Below are positions 1-7,943 of a stretch of DNA of 39,672 nt, one piece after another. The stretch comes from Nitrospira sp. GTDB taxonomy: Bacteria > Nitrospirota > Nitrospiria > SBBL01 > JAADHI01. The position numbers and the translations under genes were made by a program. The notes below the pieces were generated by a model. It was not told where the DNA came from. It saw only the letters and a program-made list of their open reading frames with translations, and did not search any database. Every line of letters begins with the position of its first letter. The stretch's first letter is position 1. Location of the stretch: positions 1-39,672 of the forward strand of contig JALUVJ010000108.1 in the NCBI GenBank assembly GCA_027020665.1, read 5' to 3'.

Positions 1-1
1 G

Positions 2-118
2 GAATTGATCAAACGGCCAACCTACGAATCACAGGAGCAGACCCGTTTGGATACCGCGACGACGGACGATCACATGTTGCAAGAAGGTGATGAGCGCATC
101 TTGATCGGCGGAGAATAA
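2..118 (+). CDS. Cupredoxin/carboxypeptidase-regulatory-like protein, 3' end only (first of three tandem paralogues)
   Basis: The window opens inside a reading frame that runs 38 codons to a TAA. It is absent from the ORF track because it has no start here. The translated tail (RPTYESQ, then LQEGDERILIGGE) aligns almost residue for residue with the C-terminus of the next gene (RPLYESQ, then LHEGDDRLIISD), so this is the end of a third paralogue. Only the extreme C-terminal tail is visible; the copper-site and regulatory-like domains seen in its neighbours would lie left of the window. It is followed by about 135 bp of AT-rich spacer before the next copy. Paralogy is directly seen; function is inherited by inference from the two full copies. 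Confidence 0.85.
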   Translation, partial: ELIKRPTYESQEQTRLDTATTDDHMLQEGDERILIGGE

Positions 119-186
119 TCTTTTCCTTAATCTCTATTAAAAAATTGCACACTTGTTATGGAGAAGAAGGCGCTCATGTTCTGATT

Positions 187-216
187 TTGACTTATTGATT
201 CAATTTTTATTATCTT
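187..216 (+). promoter_or_regulatory. Putative sigma70-type promoter for the second paralogue
   Basis: TTGACT and TATCTT separated by 18 bp lie in the AT-rich spacer, about 40 bp before the start codon. The -35 match is good (5/6) and the -10 only fair (4/6). The rest of the 119-253 spacer shows no other recognisable feature. Confidence 0.4.
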
Positions 217-253
217 ATTCCCGGTTAAACGGATTTTAGAGGAAGGAGTGGCT

Positions 254-1189
254 GTGAAAAACTTACTTTTCTGTGCGCTTGTATGGTTTTTTTTTCTAGA
301 AGCCGTTTTGACACATTCCAAGGTATTTGCTTACGAAGAAGTTGATGTCAGTCGGGGGGGAAGCATAAAAGGACGGATTACCTTAAAAGGAGACATCCCT
401 CCCCCAAGAGTTTTTTCTCTTTCGTTGTACCCCTTTGGCTCTTTTTGCAAAAAAATTTCGAATGGCAACGGCCATGTTTTTCTCAAAGACTTCATTGTAA
501 ATGACAATGGCGGTCTTTGGGATGTCGTCATTGCCGTGCAAGGCGTAAAAAAAGGGAAACCTTTTCCCCTGATTCAAAGAGAATTTGTTGCCACCGATTG
601 TATGTTTCATCCTGCTGATGTTGCCGCGCGTGAGCAGTTCTTTATGGATGATATGGGTCGCATGCACCATGAACATCCTAATGTGGCTATTTTGGAAAAC
701 CACCAGCCTATCTCTGTTGTCAATCACGATCCGATTATCCACAATATTCAGGTTTTTCAAAACGAACGCGGTAATATCATCTTGAATGCTCCGCTTCCGG
801 TTTCGACCCGGCCCCGGGGCGGGGCCTTGCACTTTGACCGAGGTAAACGCATTTCTCAGATGATCTGCGGCCTGCATGAATTTATGCAAAGTTGGGGGTT
901 TGTGGTCGATAATCCCTACTATGCGATGACGGAAAAGGATGGCACATACGTTATTGATCATTTGCTGCCGGGAGAATATATCGTGAGTATTTGGCACCCG
1001 CATTACCCGGTATATGAGCAGAAAATCTCAATGACGGAAAATGGCGTGATCGTGCTTGATTTTGAATTTGACGCAAGTCTTGTCAGGCGGCCGCTCTATG
1101 AATCACAGAGACGTTTTCGAATGGACCCTGCTACTCCGGATGAACACCGGCTCCATGAAGGGGATGATCGACTCATTATTTCAGATTAA
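254..1189 (+). CDS. Exported cupredoxin-like protein with carboxypeptidase-regulatory-like domain (second paralogue)
   Basis: Predicted periplasmic or surface copper-site protein of 311 residues. A hydrophobic signal peptide ends near KVFA, before YEEVD. An N-terminal beta-rich domain (GGSIKGRITLKG, one Cys) comes first. A cupredoxin-like segment follows, with a His in NHDPIIHNI and the cluster CGLHEFM, i.e. Cys-x2-His-x2-Met, the type 1 copper spacing known from amicyanin. A carboxypeptidase-regulatory-like beta-sandwich (DGTYVIDHLLPGEYIVSIWHPH) and a short acidic tail close the protein. I place the start at GTG 254 rather than the track's GTG 248, because AAGGAG at 243-248 would overlap the latter but sits 5 nt before the former. 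It carries a His-rich insert (HHEHPN) in the middle that the third copy lacks. Electron transfer or copper handling is an inference; no redox partner gene is visible in the window. Confidence 0.8.
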   Translation: MKNLLFCALVWFFFLEAVLTHSKVFAYEEVDVSRGGSIKGRITLKGDIPPPRVFSLSLYPFGSFCKKISNGNGHVFLKDFIVNDNGGLWDVVIAVQGVKKGKPFPLIQREFVATDCMFHPADVAAREQFFMDDMGRMHHEHPNVAILENHQPISVVNHDPIIHNIQVFQNERGNIILNAPLPVSTRPRGGALHFDRGKRISQMICGLHEFMQSWGFVVDNPYYAMTEKDGTYVIDHLLPGEYIVSIWHPHYPVYEQKISMTENGVIVLDFEFDASLVRRPLYESQRRFRMDPATPDEHRLHEGDDRLIISD

Positions 1190-1208
1190 TTGAGGAATGC
1201 GCTATAAT
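1180..1208 (+). promoter_or_regulatory. Putative promoter for the third paralogue
   Basis: A perfect TATAAT (1203-1208) lies 17 bp downstream of TTCAGA (4/6 match to TTGACA) at the very end of the preceding gene. The -10 sits inside a weak inverted repeat (TTGAGG...CCTCAA, about 1189-1214). A roughly 130-bp leader would precede the GTG start. It holds a repeated TGAATCGA word but no riboswitch that I recognise. Confidence 0.4.
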
Positions 1209-1341
1209 GCCTCAACAAAAGGTTTAGGGCGTGTCGATATTCAACTGGGAGGGGAATTTTTGTTCTGAATCGATACGACTGGGATTACCAAAATGAATCG
1301 AATGTATATTTTGATTCTTATGGAACCATAGGAGAAAGACC

Positions 1342-2313
1342 GTGATTAGGAAGATAATTATTTCATTATTGTTATCGTTTGTTTTTTTAAGTGGAAATTC
1401 ACCGCAGGTTTGGGCTTACGAAGAAGCCCCTGTTCGAAACGGAGGCACTTTAAAAGGCAGGGTTTTTTTGAACGGCCCTCCGCCGCCCGACCGGGTCTAT
1501 CACTTGATTTTTTCTCCGAACATTGATTTTTGCCGGGGGATTTCGGACGGAGACGGTAATCGCATTTTGAAGGAGTTTCAAACTTCCGCTGATGGAGGCT
1601 TCCAAGATGTCATTATTGCGATTGTGGGGGTTAAAAAAGGAAAGCCCTTTGGCATGACGCCGATTGTATGGCTGGAAGATTGTGAGATGCGGCCCTTTGT
1701 CACGCCGGTCAGAAATAACCATCCGGTGACCATCGCAAGTAACGATCCGGTGGTACACGGTATTCAGGGCTATTCGCTTGATAGTGACTACACCTTTCAG
1801 ATGTTTAACAAGCCTGTCCCGCCAAAATCCAATGTGCAGGAAAAGATTCACTTTCGTGAAGGGCACTATATTTTCAGAACGCAATGCGGTATGCATGACT
1901 ATATGCAGTCATGGGGCCTGGCGGTTGGAAATCCCTACTTCGCGGTTACAGATCAAAACGGCAGTTTTGAAATTGTAAATGTGCCTCCCGGAGAATATGA
2001 TGTGATCGCGTGGCATCCGCATATGGATGTTCAGGCACAACCTGTGACGATTCAAGCGAATGGGGAAGTCGAAATGGGGTTTATTTTTGAGTCGAAGGAG
2101 GTTCGGATTCCCTTACACGATCTTCAAACCAGCTACCGTTTGCAGACGTGGTTGCAAGAAGACCACTTGGTCCCGCCAACTGTGAAGACTCAGACGCACA
2201 ATGCGCCGGACGCATTGCTTAAACCTTTTACTTGGCAGGAAAGAAGCAAACATTATCGGGTGAATTCACGACCAGATACAGATGCGGATGTGGATTCACC
2301 CGAATCGAAGTAA
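1342..2313 (+). CDS. Exported cupredoxin-like protein with carboxypeptidase-regulatory-like domain (third paralogue)
   Basis: A 323-residue paralogue of the preceding gene. The signal peptide (1-25) ends at QVWA before YEEAP. The N-terminal beta domain spans about 30-105 with a conserved Cys in DFCRG. The cupredoxin-like part spans about 105-195, with candidate copper ligands His139 (SNDPVVHG), Cys182, His185 and Met188 (CGMHDYM). A carboxypeptidase-regulatory-like domain (DQNGSFEIVNVPPGEYDVIAWHPH region) spans about 196-250. The GTG start has GGAG 7 nt upstream. Unlike the other two copies it lacks the EGD(D/E)R tail and has an unrelated 70-residue C-terminus that ends in an acidic DTDADVDSPESK segment. 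That tail overlaps the converging PBP gene on the other strand. Ligand residues are seen; copper binding and an electron-transfer role are inferred. Confidence 0.8.
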   Translation: MIRKIIISLLLSFVFLSGNSPQVWAYEEAPVRNGGTLKGRVFLNGPPPPDRVYHLIFSPNIDFCRGISDGDGNRILKEFQTSADGGFQDVIIAIVGVKKGKPFGMTPIVWLEDCEMRPFVTPVRNNHPVTIASNDPVVHGIQGYSLDSDYTFQMFNKPVPPKSNVQEKIHFREGHYIFRTQCGMHDYMQSWGLAVGNPYFAVTDQNGSFEIVNVPPGEYDVIAWHPHMDVQAQPVTIQANGEVEMGFIFESKEVRIPLHDLQTSYRLQTWLQEDHLVPPTVKTQTHNAPDALLKPFTWQERSKHYRVNSRPDTDADVDSPESK

Positions 2314-3530
2314 GCGGAGAGCCCCTCTTTGGCAACCTGGGGGGCGGTAATATGCCAAACGGGATCGTTGACGACCATCGCGGCGACGACGATTTCAGGG
2401 TTTTCAAGGGGGGCCATTGCGACAAACCATGTGTACCTGCCCTTGGGCGTTTTCCCGCGCAGTGAGCCGGTTTTTCCGCCGATGCTGATTTTCCGAATGC
2501 TTTTTTCACGATAGCGTTGTCGGAAGATATTTTTAACCGTTCCGCTCTGAACCGTTTCTCCCATCATTTTTTTCAGCTCCGCTGCCGTATCCGGAGCAAT
2601 AGCCTGCTTCAGCACTTTCGGCGTGCAGGCGTAAAGTGCTTCTCCGGCTAAGCTTGTCACCATATCGACCATACAAGGGCTCATCATCACCCCTTCATTT
2701 GCAATAGCTGATGTCATTAATGCGGCATGAAGAGGTGAGATGCCGACCTTTCCAAACCCGGCGGCTGTTTTTTCAAGCCCGCCGGTATCTTCCGTAATAT
2801 CCATCCGGCTGATCTCAATGGGGCTTTCAAAGGGGATGCGGTGGTTGAATTGAAAGCGTTCTCCGTAGTCGATCAATGTCGGGATATCCAGCCAGCGGTT
2901 TGCCACCTTGGCAAAAACGACGTTGTTTGATTTGCCAAAAGCCTCGGCCAAGGACATCTTGAGCTTGTCTTTTTCGGGGTTGTCCTTCCAATAAGCGGGT
3001 TTGAGACGATTAAATTCGCCACGGTAGGAAATGTCGATATCGGCTGAAACCCGTTTTTCTTCGACAGCGGCTGCTGCGGTGATGACTTTAAAAAGCGAAG
3101 CAGCAGGGTAACTTGCCTGCAAGGCAATATTTTTCTTGTGCGGTTCACGGGCGGAATAGTCGGCTAAAGCCAAAATTTTCCCTGTTTTGGGAGAGATGGC
3201 GACAAACGCGCCGTAGGGAACTTTATAGTGCTCGAAGTAGTTTTCAACCCGCTGTTGGATTCTCGTATCCAAAGTGTAGCTTGCTCTAATGCCGTTTTCA
3301 AAATGCGTGACATATTTTCCGTTTTCGACTTGATCCAGTTTGGGGTAAAAATTTTGGAAGCGGATGGATGTTTCTTCAAGGATGAGTGGCGTATTGGCCA
3401 AGGGATCTTCAGTGAAAGCGCCCCAGGCCCAGGTGCCGAGTAAAACAAAAAGTGCGGCACAAAGAGAAAAAAAGAGGGTGCCTGCGTGCTTTTTTAGATT
3501 TTTTTTCTTACGGTAACGATTTTTTTTCAT
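2253..3530 (-). CDS. Penicillin-binding protein transpeptidase (class B-like, single TM)
   Basis: A short PBP of 425 residues: a basic N-terminus, one membrane anchor (about 15-37), a linker, then the D,D-transpeptidase domain. All three active-site motifs are present: SLFK (Ser145 nucleophile), SNN (201-203) and KTGS (353-356). There is no glycosyltransferase domain and the usual long class B pedestal is nearly absent. I take ATG 3530 as the start. The track's extra 35 residues read back into the divIVA coding region and are low-complexity basic/aromatic sequence. The Shine-Dalgarno is poor either way (AGGA about 14 nt upstream), so translational coupling to divIVA, which ends 44 nt before, is possible. 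It is the last gene of the supercluster, and its final 61 bp overlap the converging cupredoxin gene. A likely role is peptidoglycan crosslinking at a DivIVA-marked site (inference). Confidence 0.88.
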   Translation of the reverse strand: MKKNRYRKKKNLKKHAGTLFFSLCAALFVLLGTWAWGAFTEDPLANTPLILEETSIRFQNFYPKLDQVENGKYVTHFENGIRASYTLDTRIQQRVENYFEHYKVPYGAFVAISPKTGKILALADYSAREPHKKNIALQASYPAASLFKVITAAAAVEEKRVSADIDISYRGEFNRLKPAYWKDNPEKDKLKMSLAEAFGKSNNVVFAKVANRWLDIPTLIDYGERFQFNHRIPFESPIEISRMDITEDTGGLEKTAAGFGKVGISPLHAALMTSAIANEGVMMSPCMVDMVTSLAGEALYACTPKVLKQAIAPDTAAELKKMMGETVQSGTVKNIFRQRYREKSIRKISIGGKTGSLRGKTPKGRYTWFVAMAPLENPEIVVAAMVVNDPVWHITAPQVAKEGLSAYFDSGESTSASVSGREFTR

Positions 3531-3574
3531 CAGAGGCGTTCGAGTTCCTGAATGAAAGAAATATCTGCTGTCGC

Positions 3575-4066
3575 TTAGATTTTCATATTGTCGGGCATAT
3601 CTGGGCTGACTTCGGCGCTTTCTTTTTCCGCCCATTCAATATCACGCTCCAGGCTCTGGATTAAGGTGCGTATTTTTTCAAGCAGGTAGCCTTTTGCACG
3701 CTGCAGATTCATGATTTCACCCTGAAGTTGGTTCTCGCGCCGGACGGCTTCCGCTGTAATTTCCTCTGCGCGGACTTCTGCTTGTCGAATAATCAGGTTC
3801 CCCTCCTCTTGTGCATTGGCCTTGACACTTTCCATGGCCTTTTGTGCCATCAGGAGTGTTTCTGTGAGGGCGCCCTCTGTTTTTTCCAATTCGGAAATGG
3901 TTTTGGATTGTTTTTCCTCCTGGTCTTTATAGTCTGCTAATTTGCCCAGCAGCTCTTCCAGGTCGTCTGCCAAGCCTTCGATGAAGGCATCGACTTCCAG
4001 GGTGGAATAGCCTCTGAAGCCTTTTTTGAAAGAAATTTGCCGAAGTTCCAAAGGTGTCAGTTTCAT
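3575..4066 (-). CDS. divIVA: DivIVA-domain protein
   Basis: A 163-residue protein starting MKLTPLELRQISFKKGFRGYSTLEVDAF, the conserved N-terminal membrane-curvature-sensing DivIVA domain. It is followed by a long charged coiled coil (about 30-150) without transmembrane segments. DivIVA proteins assemble on negatively curved membrane at septa and poles and recruit other factors. The track starts at TTG 4072, but ATG 4066 has GAGAGG 6 nt upstream and gives the canonical N-terminus. It sits between yggT and a PBP gene, the usual position downstream of ftsZ in many Gram-positives and some diderms. The acidic C-terminal tail (SPDMPDNMKI) is unremarkable. Family assignment is firm; whether it acts in division, polarity or wall growth here is not visible. 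Confidence 0.93.
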   Translation of the reverse strand: MKLTPLELRQISFKKGFRGYSTLEVDAFIEGLADDLEELLGKLADYKDQEEKQSKTISELEKTEGALTETLLMAQKAMESVKANAQEEGNLIIRQAEVRAEEITAEAVRRENQLQGEIMNLQRAKGYLLEKIRTLIQSLERDIEWAEKESAEVSPDMPDNMKI

Positions 4067-4126
4067 GCTCAACCTCTCTTGATGGGGCTTATTTTACCAG
4101 CCGATTTGTATTGCATTCACCTATAA

Positions 4127-4426
4127 CTATCCAAGTCGCTGCGCGATGCCAAAAAGGGTGCCGATCAAAAATCGCTGTAAAAACATAATGATAAGAATGA
4201 CGATTATCGGAGAAAGGTCCAGCCCGGTGCTGTAGCTTCCGGTCCACCTTCGAATGGGGTAGAGTACGGGTTCGGTTACTTTATAGAGGAATTGAACGAT
4301 GGGGTTGTAGGGATCCGGGCTTACCCAGGATAAAATAGCACGCGCAATGATGATATACAGATAGAATACAAGCACGTAATCCAGGATATACGCGATGGCC
4401 GAAATTAGATTTGATAATACGAACAT
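4127..4426 (-). CDS. yggT: YggT family membrane protein
   Basis: A 99-residue integral membrane protein with two hydrophobic stretches (about 3-35 and 70-95) separated by the family hallmark ILSWVSPDPYNPIVQFLYKVTEPVLYPIRR. YggT/YlmG proteins are small inner-membrane proteins usually encoded beside yggS, proC and divIVA. They have been linked to cell shape, division or osmotic behaviour, but the biochemical role is unsettled. ATG 4426 was chosen over the track's GTG 4447 because AGGAG lies 8-9 nt upstream of it. The 86-bp gap to proC holds no convincing gene. Confidence 0.92.
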   Translation of the reverse strand: MFVLSNLISAIAYILDYVLVFYLYIIIARAILSWVSPDPYNPIVQFLYKVTEPVLYPIRRWTGSYSTGLDLSPIIVILIIMFLQRFLIGTLFGIAQRLG

Positions 4427-4512
4427 GAACACTTCTCCTGAAGACACATGACACGATACTGGCGCGATTGAAGTAGAACTCTCTTAATTTTTTTGGCCAT
4501 CTTATCTCAAAA

Positions 4513-5337
4513 TCAGGTCTTTCCCAATTCTTTTGAACGCTGTGTGGCGGCTTCAACGGCATCAATAAAGGCCGCTCGGATATTGCCTGCCTCAAGCGCA
4601 TGTAATCCGCTGATCGTCGTGCCGCCCGGCGAGGCGACAAAATCCTTAAGCCGTGCGGGGTGTTCATTGCTTTCACTGGCCATTTTGGCCGCCCCCAAAA
4701 CCGTTTGTGCGGCGAGCGCCTGGGCGATTTTTCTGGGAAGCCCGGCTTTAACGCCACCGTCGGCGAGTGCTTCGAGCATCACAAACGCAAAGGCCGGGCC
4801 GCTTCCCGAAAGCCCTGTGACGGCATCCAGATGGCTTTCATCCAGTACCCAGGTTTTTCCGATGGCATCGAAGATCTGCAATGCGCGCTTGAGATGTGCC
4901 GCATCAACACCTTTCCCCGGGGCTAAAACCGTAGCGCCGATTTGCACCTTTGCGGGGGCGTTGGGCATGGCCCGTATGATTTGAGATTCGCGCGCCAGTC
5001 CCGCGGCCAAACGGGATAAAGGCACACCCGCTGCGACGGAAATGAGGAGCTTTGCTCCCAATTCCGAGCGAATTTCCGCGAGCACCGCTTCAACCGTTTT
5101 GGGTTTAACGCCGAGGATCACGAGTTCCGCCTCTCGAACGGCTTCACGGTTCGAGTGTGTTGTTCTTATTTTATAAGATTGATGGAGTGTTTTTAAACGA
5201 TTTTCCGAAAGATCCGAAGCCATCAGCGCCGGGGCTTTACAAAGGTCCGCGTCAAGCACGCCTTTGATGATGGCTTCCGCCATGTTACCCGAACCCAGAA
5301 AAGCGATTTGAACGGCCGGTTTTTTTTGTGATTTCAT
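4513..5337 (-). CDS. proC: Pyrroline-5-carboxylate reductase
   Basis: A 274-residue cytoplasmic enzyme that reduces 1-pyrroline-5-carboxylate to proline with NAD(P)H, the last step of proline synthesis. The N-terminal Rossmann motif is IAFLGSGNMAEAIIKG. The C-terminal dimerisation domain has the family signature TGLSGSGPAFAF and SPGGTTISGLHALE. The length is normal. The start ATG overlaps the yggS stop (ATGA), so the two are translationally coupled. Its presence beside yggS is a long-standing conserved linkage, in line with the role of YggS in PLP and amino-acid homeostasis. Confidence 0.97.
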   Translation of the reverse strand: MKSQKKPAVQIAFLGSGNMAEAIIKGVLDADLCKAPALMASDLSENRLKTLHQSYKIRTTHSNREAVREAELVILGVKPKTVEAVLAEIRSELGAKLLISVAAGVPLSRLAAGLARESQIIRAMPNAPAKVQIGATVLAPGKGVDAAHLKRALQIFDAIGKTWVLDESHLDAVTGLSGSGPAFAFVMLEALADGGVKAGLPRKIAQALAAQTVLGAAKMASESNEHPARLKDFVASPGGTTISGLHALEAGNIRAAFIDAVEAATQRSKELGKT

Positions 5338-6011
5338 TCCGTTCTTCTCCCGAAGATGGCCGTACCGGGTCGCACCCAGCTTGCCCCTTCTTCAATGGCG
5401 ACTTCAAAGTCACCGGACATGCCCATCGAAAACTTATTGAGTCCGAGTTCTTGCCCCAATTGCCGCAATTTTGAAAAATAAGGTCTTGCGGTTTCCGGGT
5501 CTTTCGAGGCGGGCGGCAGCGTCATCAAACCTTGCAGTGCGAGATGGGGCAATGTTCGGACGGCCTTCACCAAGCCTGGGGTTTCTGAGACGGGAATCCC
5601 GTGTTTTGACGCTTCTCCCGCGATATTGACTTCAATCAAAATGGCTTGCGTCATGCCTTGGCGTGCAGCCTCCTTTTCTATTTTTTCGGCCAAGCCGAGG
5701 GAATCGACCGAATGAATCAAATCAAAAACACCGACCGCTTTTTTGACCTTGTTGCGCTGAAGCGGCCCGATCAAATGCAAGGCATCGATTTTATGAATCA
5801 GCCCCGAATCCACAAATTTGGCCCGTGCCTCCTGAACCCGGTTTTCCCCGAAAATACGGACGCCCCACCGTATCGCTGCTTGGATTTGGGGGATATCTCT
5901 TGTTTTCGAGGCCGCGACGAGCGTGACGTCACCGGGTGAACGGCCTGAGCGTATTGCAGCCTTTTCAATCGCATCGGACACCCGATCCAGCGCCGCAGAA
6001 ATCGAAATCAT
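5334..6011 (-). CDS. yggS: YggS family PLP homeostasis protein
   Basis: A 225-residue alanine-racemase-fold protein that binds pyridoxal phosphate without known catalytic activity and buffers cellular PLP. The PLP lysine is in TLVAASKTRD. GENRVQEA, the HLIGPLQRNK segment, the MGMSGDFEVAIEEGA motif and the terminal VRPGTAIFG are all family hallmarks. The track extends the frame 46 residues upstream into pgeF. ATG 6011 starts MISISAALDRV, lies 4 nt after the pgeF stop, and restores normal family length. The stop overlaps the proC start. Confidence 0.96.
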   Translation of the reverse strand: MISISAALDRVSDAIEKAAIRSGRSPGDVTLVAASKTRDIPQIQAAIRWGVRIFGENRVQEARAKFVDSGLIHKIDALHLIGPLQRNKVKKAVGVFDLIHSVDSLGLAEKIEKEAARQGMTQAILIEVNIAGEASKHGIPVSETPGLVKAVRTLPHLALQGLMTLPPASKDPETARPYFSKLRQLGQELGLNKFSMGMSGDFEVAIEEGASWVRPGTAIFGRRTE

Positions 6012-6015
6012 CGGG

Positions 6016-6753
6016 CTAGAGTAACATAATCCCGCTGACCATGTTGCCCCTCTTTTTTTTGTCTCTGCGAAAAGAGTAAAAAAGATTGGGCAGGCAACTT
6101 GTGCAGAGGCCCGCTGAAGCGATATGGTCCGTCGGCACACCGGCGCCAAGCAATTGCAAACGATTGAGCCGGATCAAGTCCAATTGCCATTTTCCCTCTT
6201 CCTGTTTTTCGGACTCCTGATGCAGCACGGCGTGAGCATGAGGCGTCTGTTTTTCGACAGCCGCCACAACATCCGAGGCGACTTCGAAACAGCAGGAATG
6301 GATTGCGGGCCCGATGCCGGCAAAGATATTTTCCGGTTTGGCCCCGTACACCGCGATCATTTTTTGTACGGTTTTGTCCGCAATATTGCGCACACTGCCG
6401 CGCCACCCGGCATGAATTGCGGCCGTCACCCGCTTGACGGGATCGCTCAGGAGAATGGGGACGCAGTCCGCAGTGCCCACTGAGATAAAACGATTGGGAA
6501 TTTCCGTTACCAGGGCATCGCCTTCAATGGCCTGAAGCAGGGCAGATATCGGTGCTTTGGGCACGGGTTGCACCCGATCCCCGTGTACCTGCCGCAGCCG
6601 GATCGGTTTGTAGTGTTCAAGGTCGCTATTTCCCAGAAAGCGTGTTCCGAAGAGATGGAAGACCCCCGGATGATTTAACACGGGCAGTTGAAGATAGCTT
6701 CGCCCGTTGTTTTGCACCCAATGATACGTTTGGCAATGTTCTTCCGCGAGCAT
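6016..6753 (-). CDS. pgeF: PgeF/YfiH family laccase-domain protein (peptidoglycan editing factor)
   Basis: A 245-residue member of the multicopper-oxidase-unrelated YfiH family. Characterised members act on purine nucleosides, and in E. coli the protein prevents misincorporation of L-Ser for L-Ala in UDP-MurNAc-peptides. The metal-binding motifs are visible: RQVHGD, the VGTADCVPILL Cys, IHAGWRGSV and GIGPAIHSCCFEV. The start is set at ATG 6753, whose A is shared with the ftsZ stop (TGATG), instead of the track's GTG 6792 inside ftsZ. Its place directly after ftsZ is typical of Nitrospirota, Firmicutes and deltaproteobacteria and fits a peptidoglycan quality-control role. Confidence 0.94.
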   Translation of the reverse strand: MLAEEHCQTYHWVQNNGRSYLQLPVLNHPGVFHLFGTRFLGNSDLEHYKPIRLRQVHGDRVQPVPKAPISALLQAIEGDALVTEIPNRFISVGTADCVPILLSDPVKRVTAAIHAGWRGSVRNIADKTVQKMIAVYGAKPENIFAGIGPAIHSCCFEVASDVVAAVEKQTPHAHAVLHQESEKQEEGKWQLDLIRLNRLQLLGAGVPTDHIASAGLCTSCLPNLFYSFRRDKKKRGNMVSGIMLL

Positions 6754-7925
6754 CAATCGACCTGATTCCTTAAAAAGGTGGGGATGTCCCACAAGTCTTC
6801 TCCGTACTTCGGCGCCTCCTGCCGTTCCTCCCGCAGCACTTTTCTTAAATGCGCCACCTTTTCACGACTGCTTTGCTGAGAGGCCTGCACGGTTTCAGTC
6901 GCTTTGGTTTCAAAGACGATTTCGTCTTCAATCTCGGGTTTGATTTCTTTCTTTTTCTCCATGTTTTCAAAGCCGGTTGCGATCACCGTGACACGCACCT
7001 CGTCATCAGGCATTTGCTCCGAAATCACGGCCCCGAAAATAATATTGGCATCGATGTCCACCGATTTTTGAATGATGGAAGACGCTTCGCTGACCTCGTG
7101 AATGGAAAGATTCTTTCCACCCGTCACGTTGAGCAGCACACCGCGTGCGCCTTCAATCGAGCTTTCTTCCAGAAGCGGGCTGGAGATGGCGATTTGTGCT
7201 GCGTCGACGGCGCGGTTTTCACCCTGAGCAATGCCCATGCCCATGACGGAACGTCCCATGTGCGACATGACGGTCCGCACATCCGCAAAATCCACATTCA
7301 TCAGGCCCGGTGTGGTGATTAAGTCCGAAATGCCTTGAACCGCCTGCCGCAGCACGTCGTCGATGACCAGAAAGGATTCCGTGAGCGGCGTGCCGCGTTC
7401 AACAACATCTAAAAGTTTTTGGTTCGGAATGATAATGACCGAATGACATCCTTTTTTAAGTTCCGCCAAACCTTCTTCGGCTTGTTTGACACGTCGCGGC
7501 CCTTCAAAATCAAAGGGTTTGGTGACCACGCCGACGGTCAGGATGCCCATCTCTTTTGCAATGTTGGCGATGACCGGGGCCGCCCCTGTGCCCGTGCCGC
7601 CCCCCATGCCGGAGGTGACAAAGACCATGTCCACATCAGTCAGCATTTCACGAATGACATCTACGGATTCGAGCGCCGCTTCACGGCCGATTTGCGGGCG
7701 GCCGCCTGCACCCAAACCGCGTGTTAGCTTTGTGCCCAACTGCAACTTCTGAGGCGATTTTGAAAGATTTAAGGCCTGAATATCGCTATTGGCCGCAATA
7801 AAATCCACGCCCTCGACATCGGAACGAATCATGTTATTGATGGCATTGCAGCCGCCGCCGCCGACACCGATGACCTTGATGCGCGCCGCCATTGAATTTT
7901 GTTCTTCTTCATCAAATAAAAACAT
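6753..7925 (-). CDS. ftsZ: Cell division GTPase FtsZ
   Basis: A 390-residue tubulin homologue that polymerises into the Z-ring. The N-terminal GTPase domain has [14 protein letters not shown] and the tubulin signature GGGTGTG (108-114). The T7/synergy region [15 protein letters not shown] is intact. A variable linker (about 325-375) leads to the conserved C-terminal peptide [12 protein letters not shown], the docking site for FtsA and other partners. It has the strongest Shine-Dalgarno in the cluster, AAGGAGGT 5 nt before ATG, and is separated from ftsA by an 82-bp spacer with a hairpin, suggesting independently tuned expression. Length and motifs are normal. Confidence 0.99.
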   Translation of the reverse strand: MFLFDEEEQNSMAARIKVIGVGGGGCNAINNMIRSDVEGVDFIAANSDIQALNLSKSPQKLQLGTKLTRGLGAGGRPQIGREAALESVDVIREMLTDVDMVFVTSGMGGGTGTGAAPVIANIAKEMGILTVGVVTKPFDFEGPRRVKQAEEGLAELKKGCHSVIIIPNQKLLDVVERGTPLTESFLVIDDVLRQAVQGISDLITTPGLMNVDFADVRTVMSHMGRSVMGMGIAQGENRAVDAAQIAISSPLLEESSIEGARGVLLNVTGGKNLSIHEVSEASSIIQKSVDIDANIIFGAVISEQMPDDEVRVTVIATGFENMEKKKEIKPEIEDEIVFETKATETVQASQQSSREKVAHLRKVLREERQEAPKYGEDLWDIPTFLRNQVD

Positions 7926-7943
7926 GTGACCTCCTTAAATTGA

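Noticed and set aside
383-1003. 206-codon ORF antisense to the second cupredoxin-like gene
   Set aside because: No domain and no ribosome site; the plus-strand gene has paralogues, a signal peptide and motifs.
1189-1214. Inverted repeat TTGAGG...CCTCAA as a terminator of the second paralogue
   Set aside because: Only 6 bp of clean stem and no T-tract; it overlaps a better -10 element, so I do not call a terminator.
3531-3635. Upstream extension of the PBP frame (35 residues)
   Set aside because: It reads back through the end of divIVA and lacks a membrane-protein or domain character; ATG 3530 gives a normal basic N-terminus before the TM.
4405-4500. 31-codon ORF (MAKKIKRV...) in the proC-yggT gap, minus strand
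   Set aside because: Weak ribosome site, overlaps the yggT start and has no supporting pattern; probably chance.
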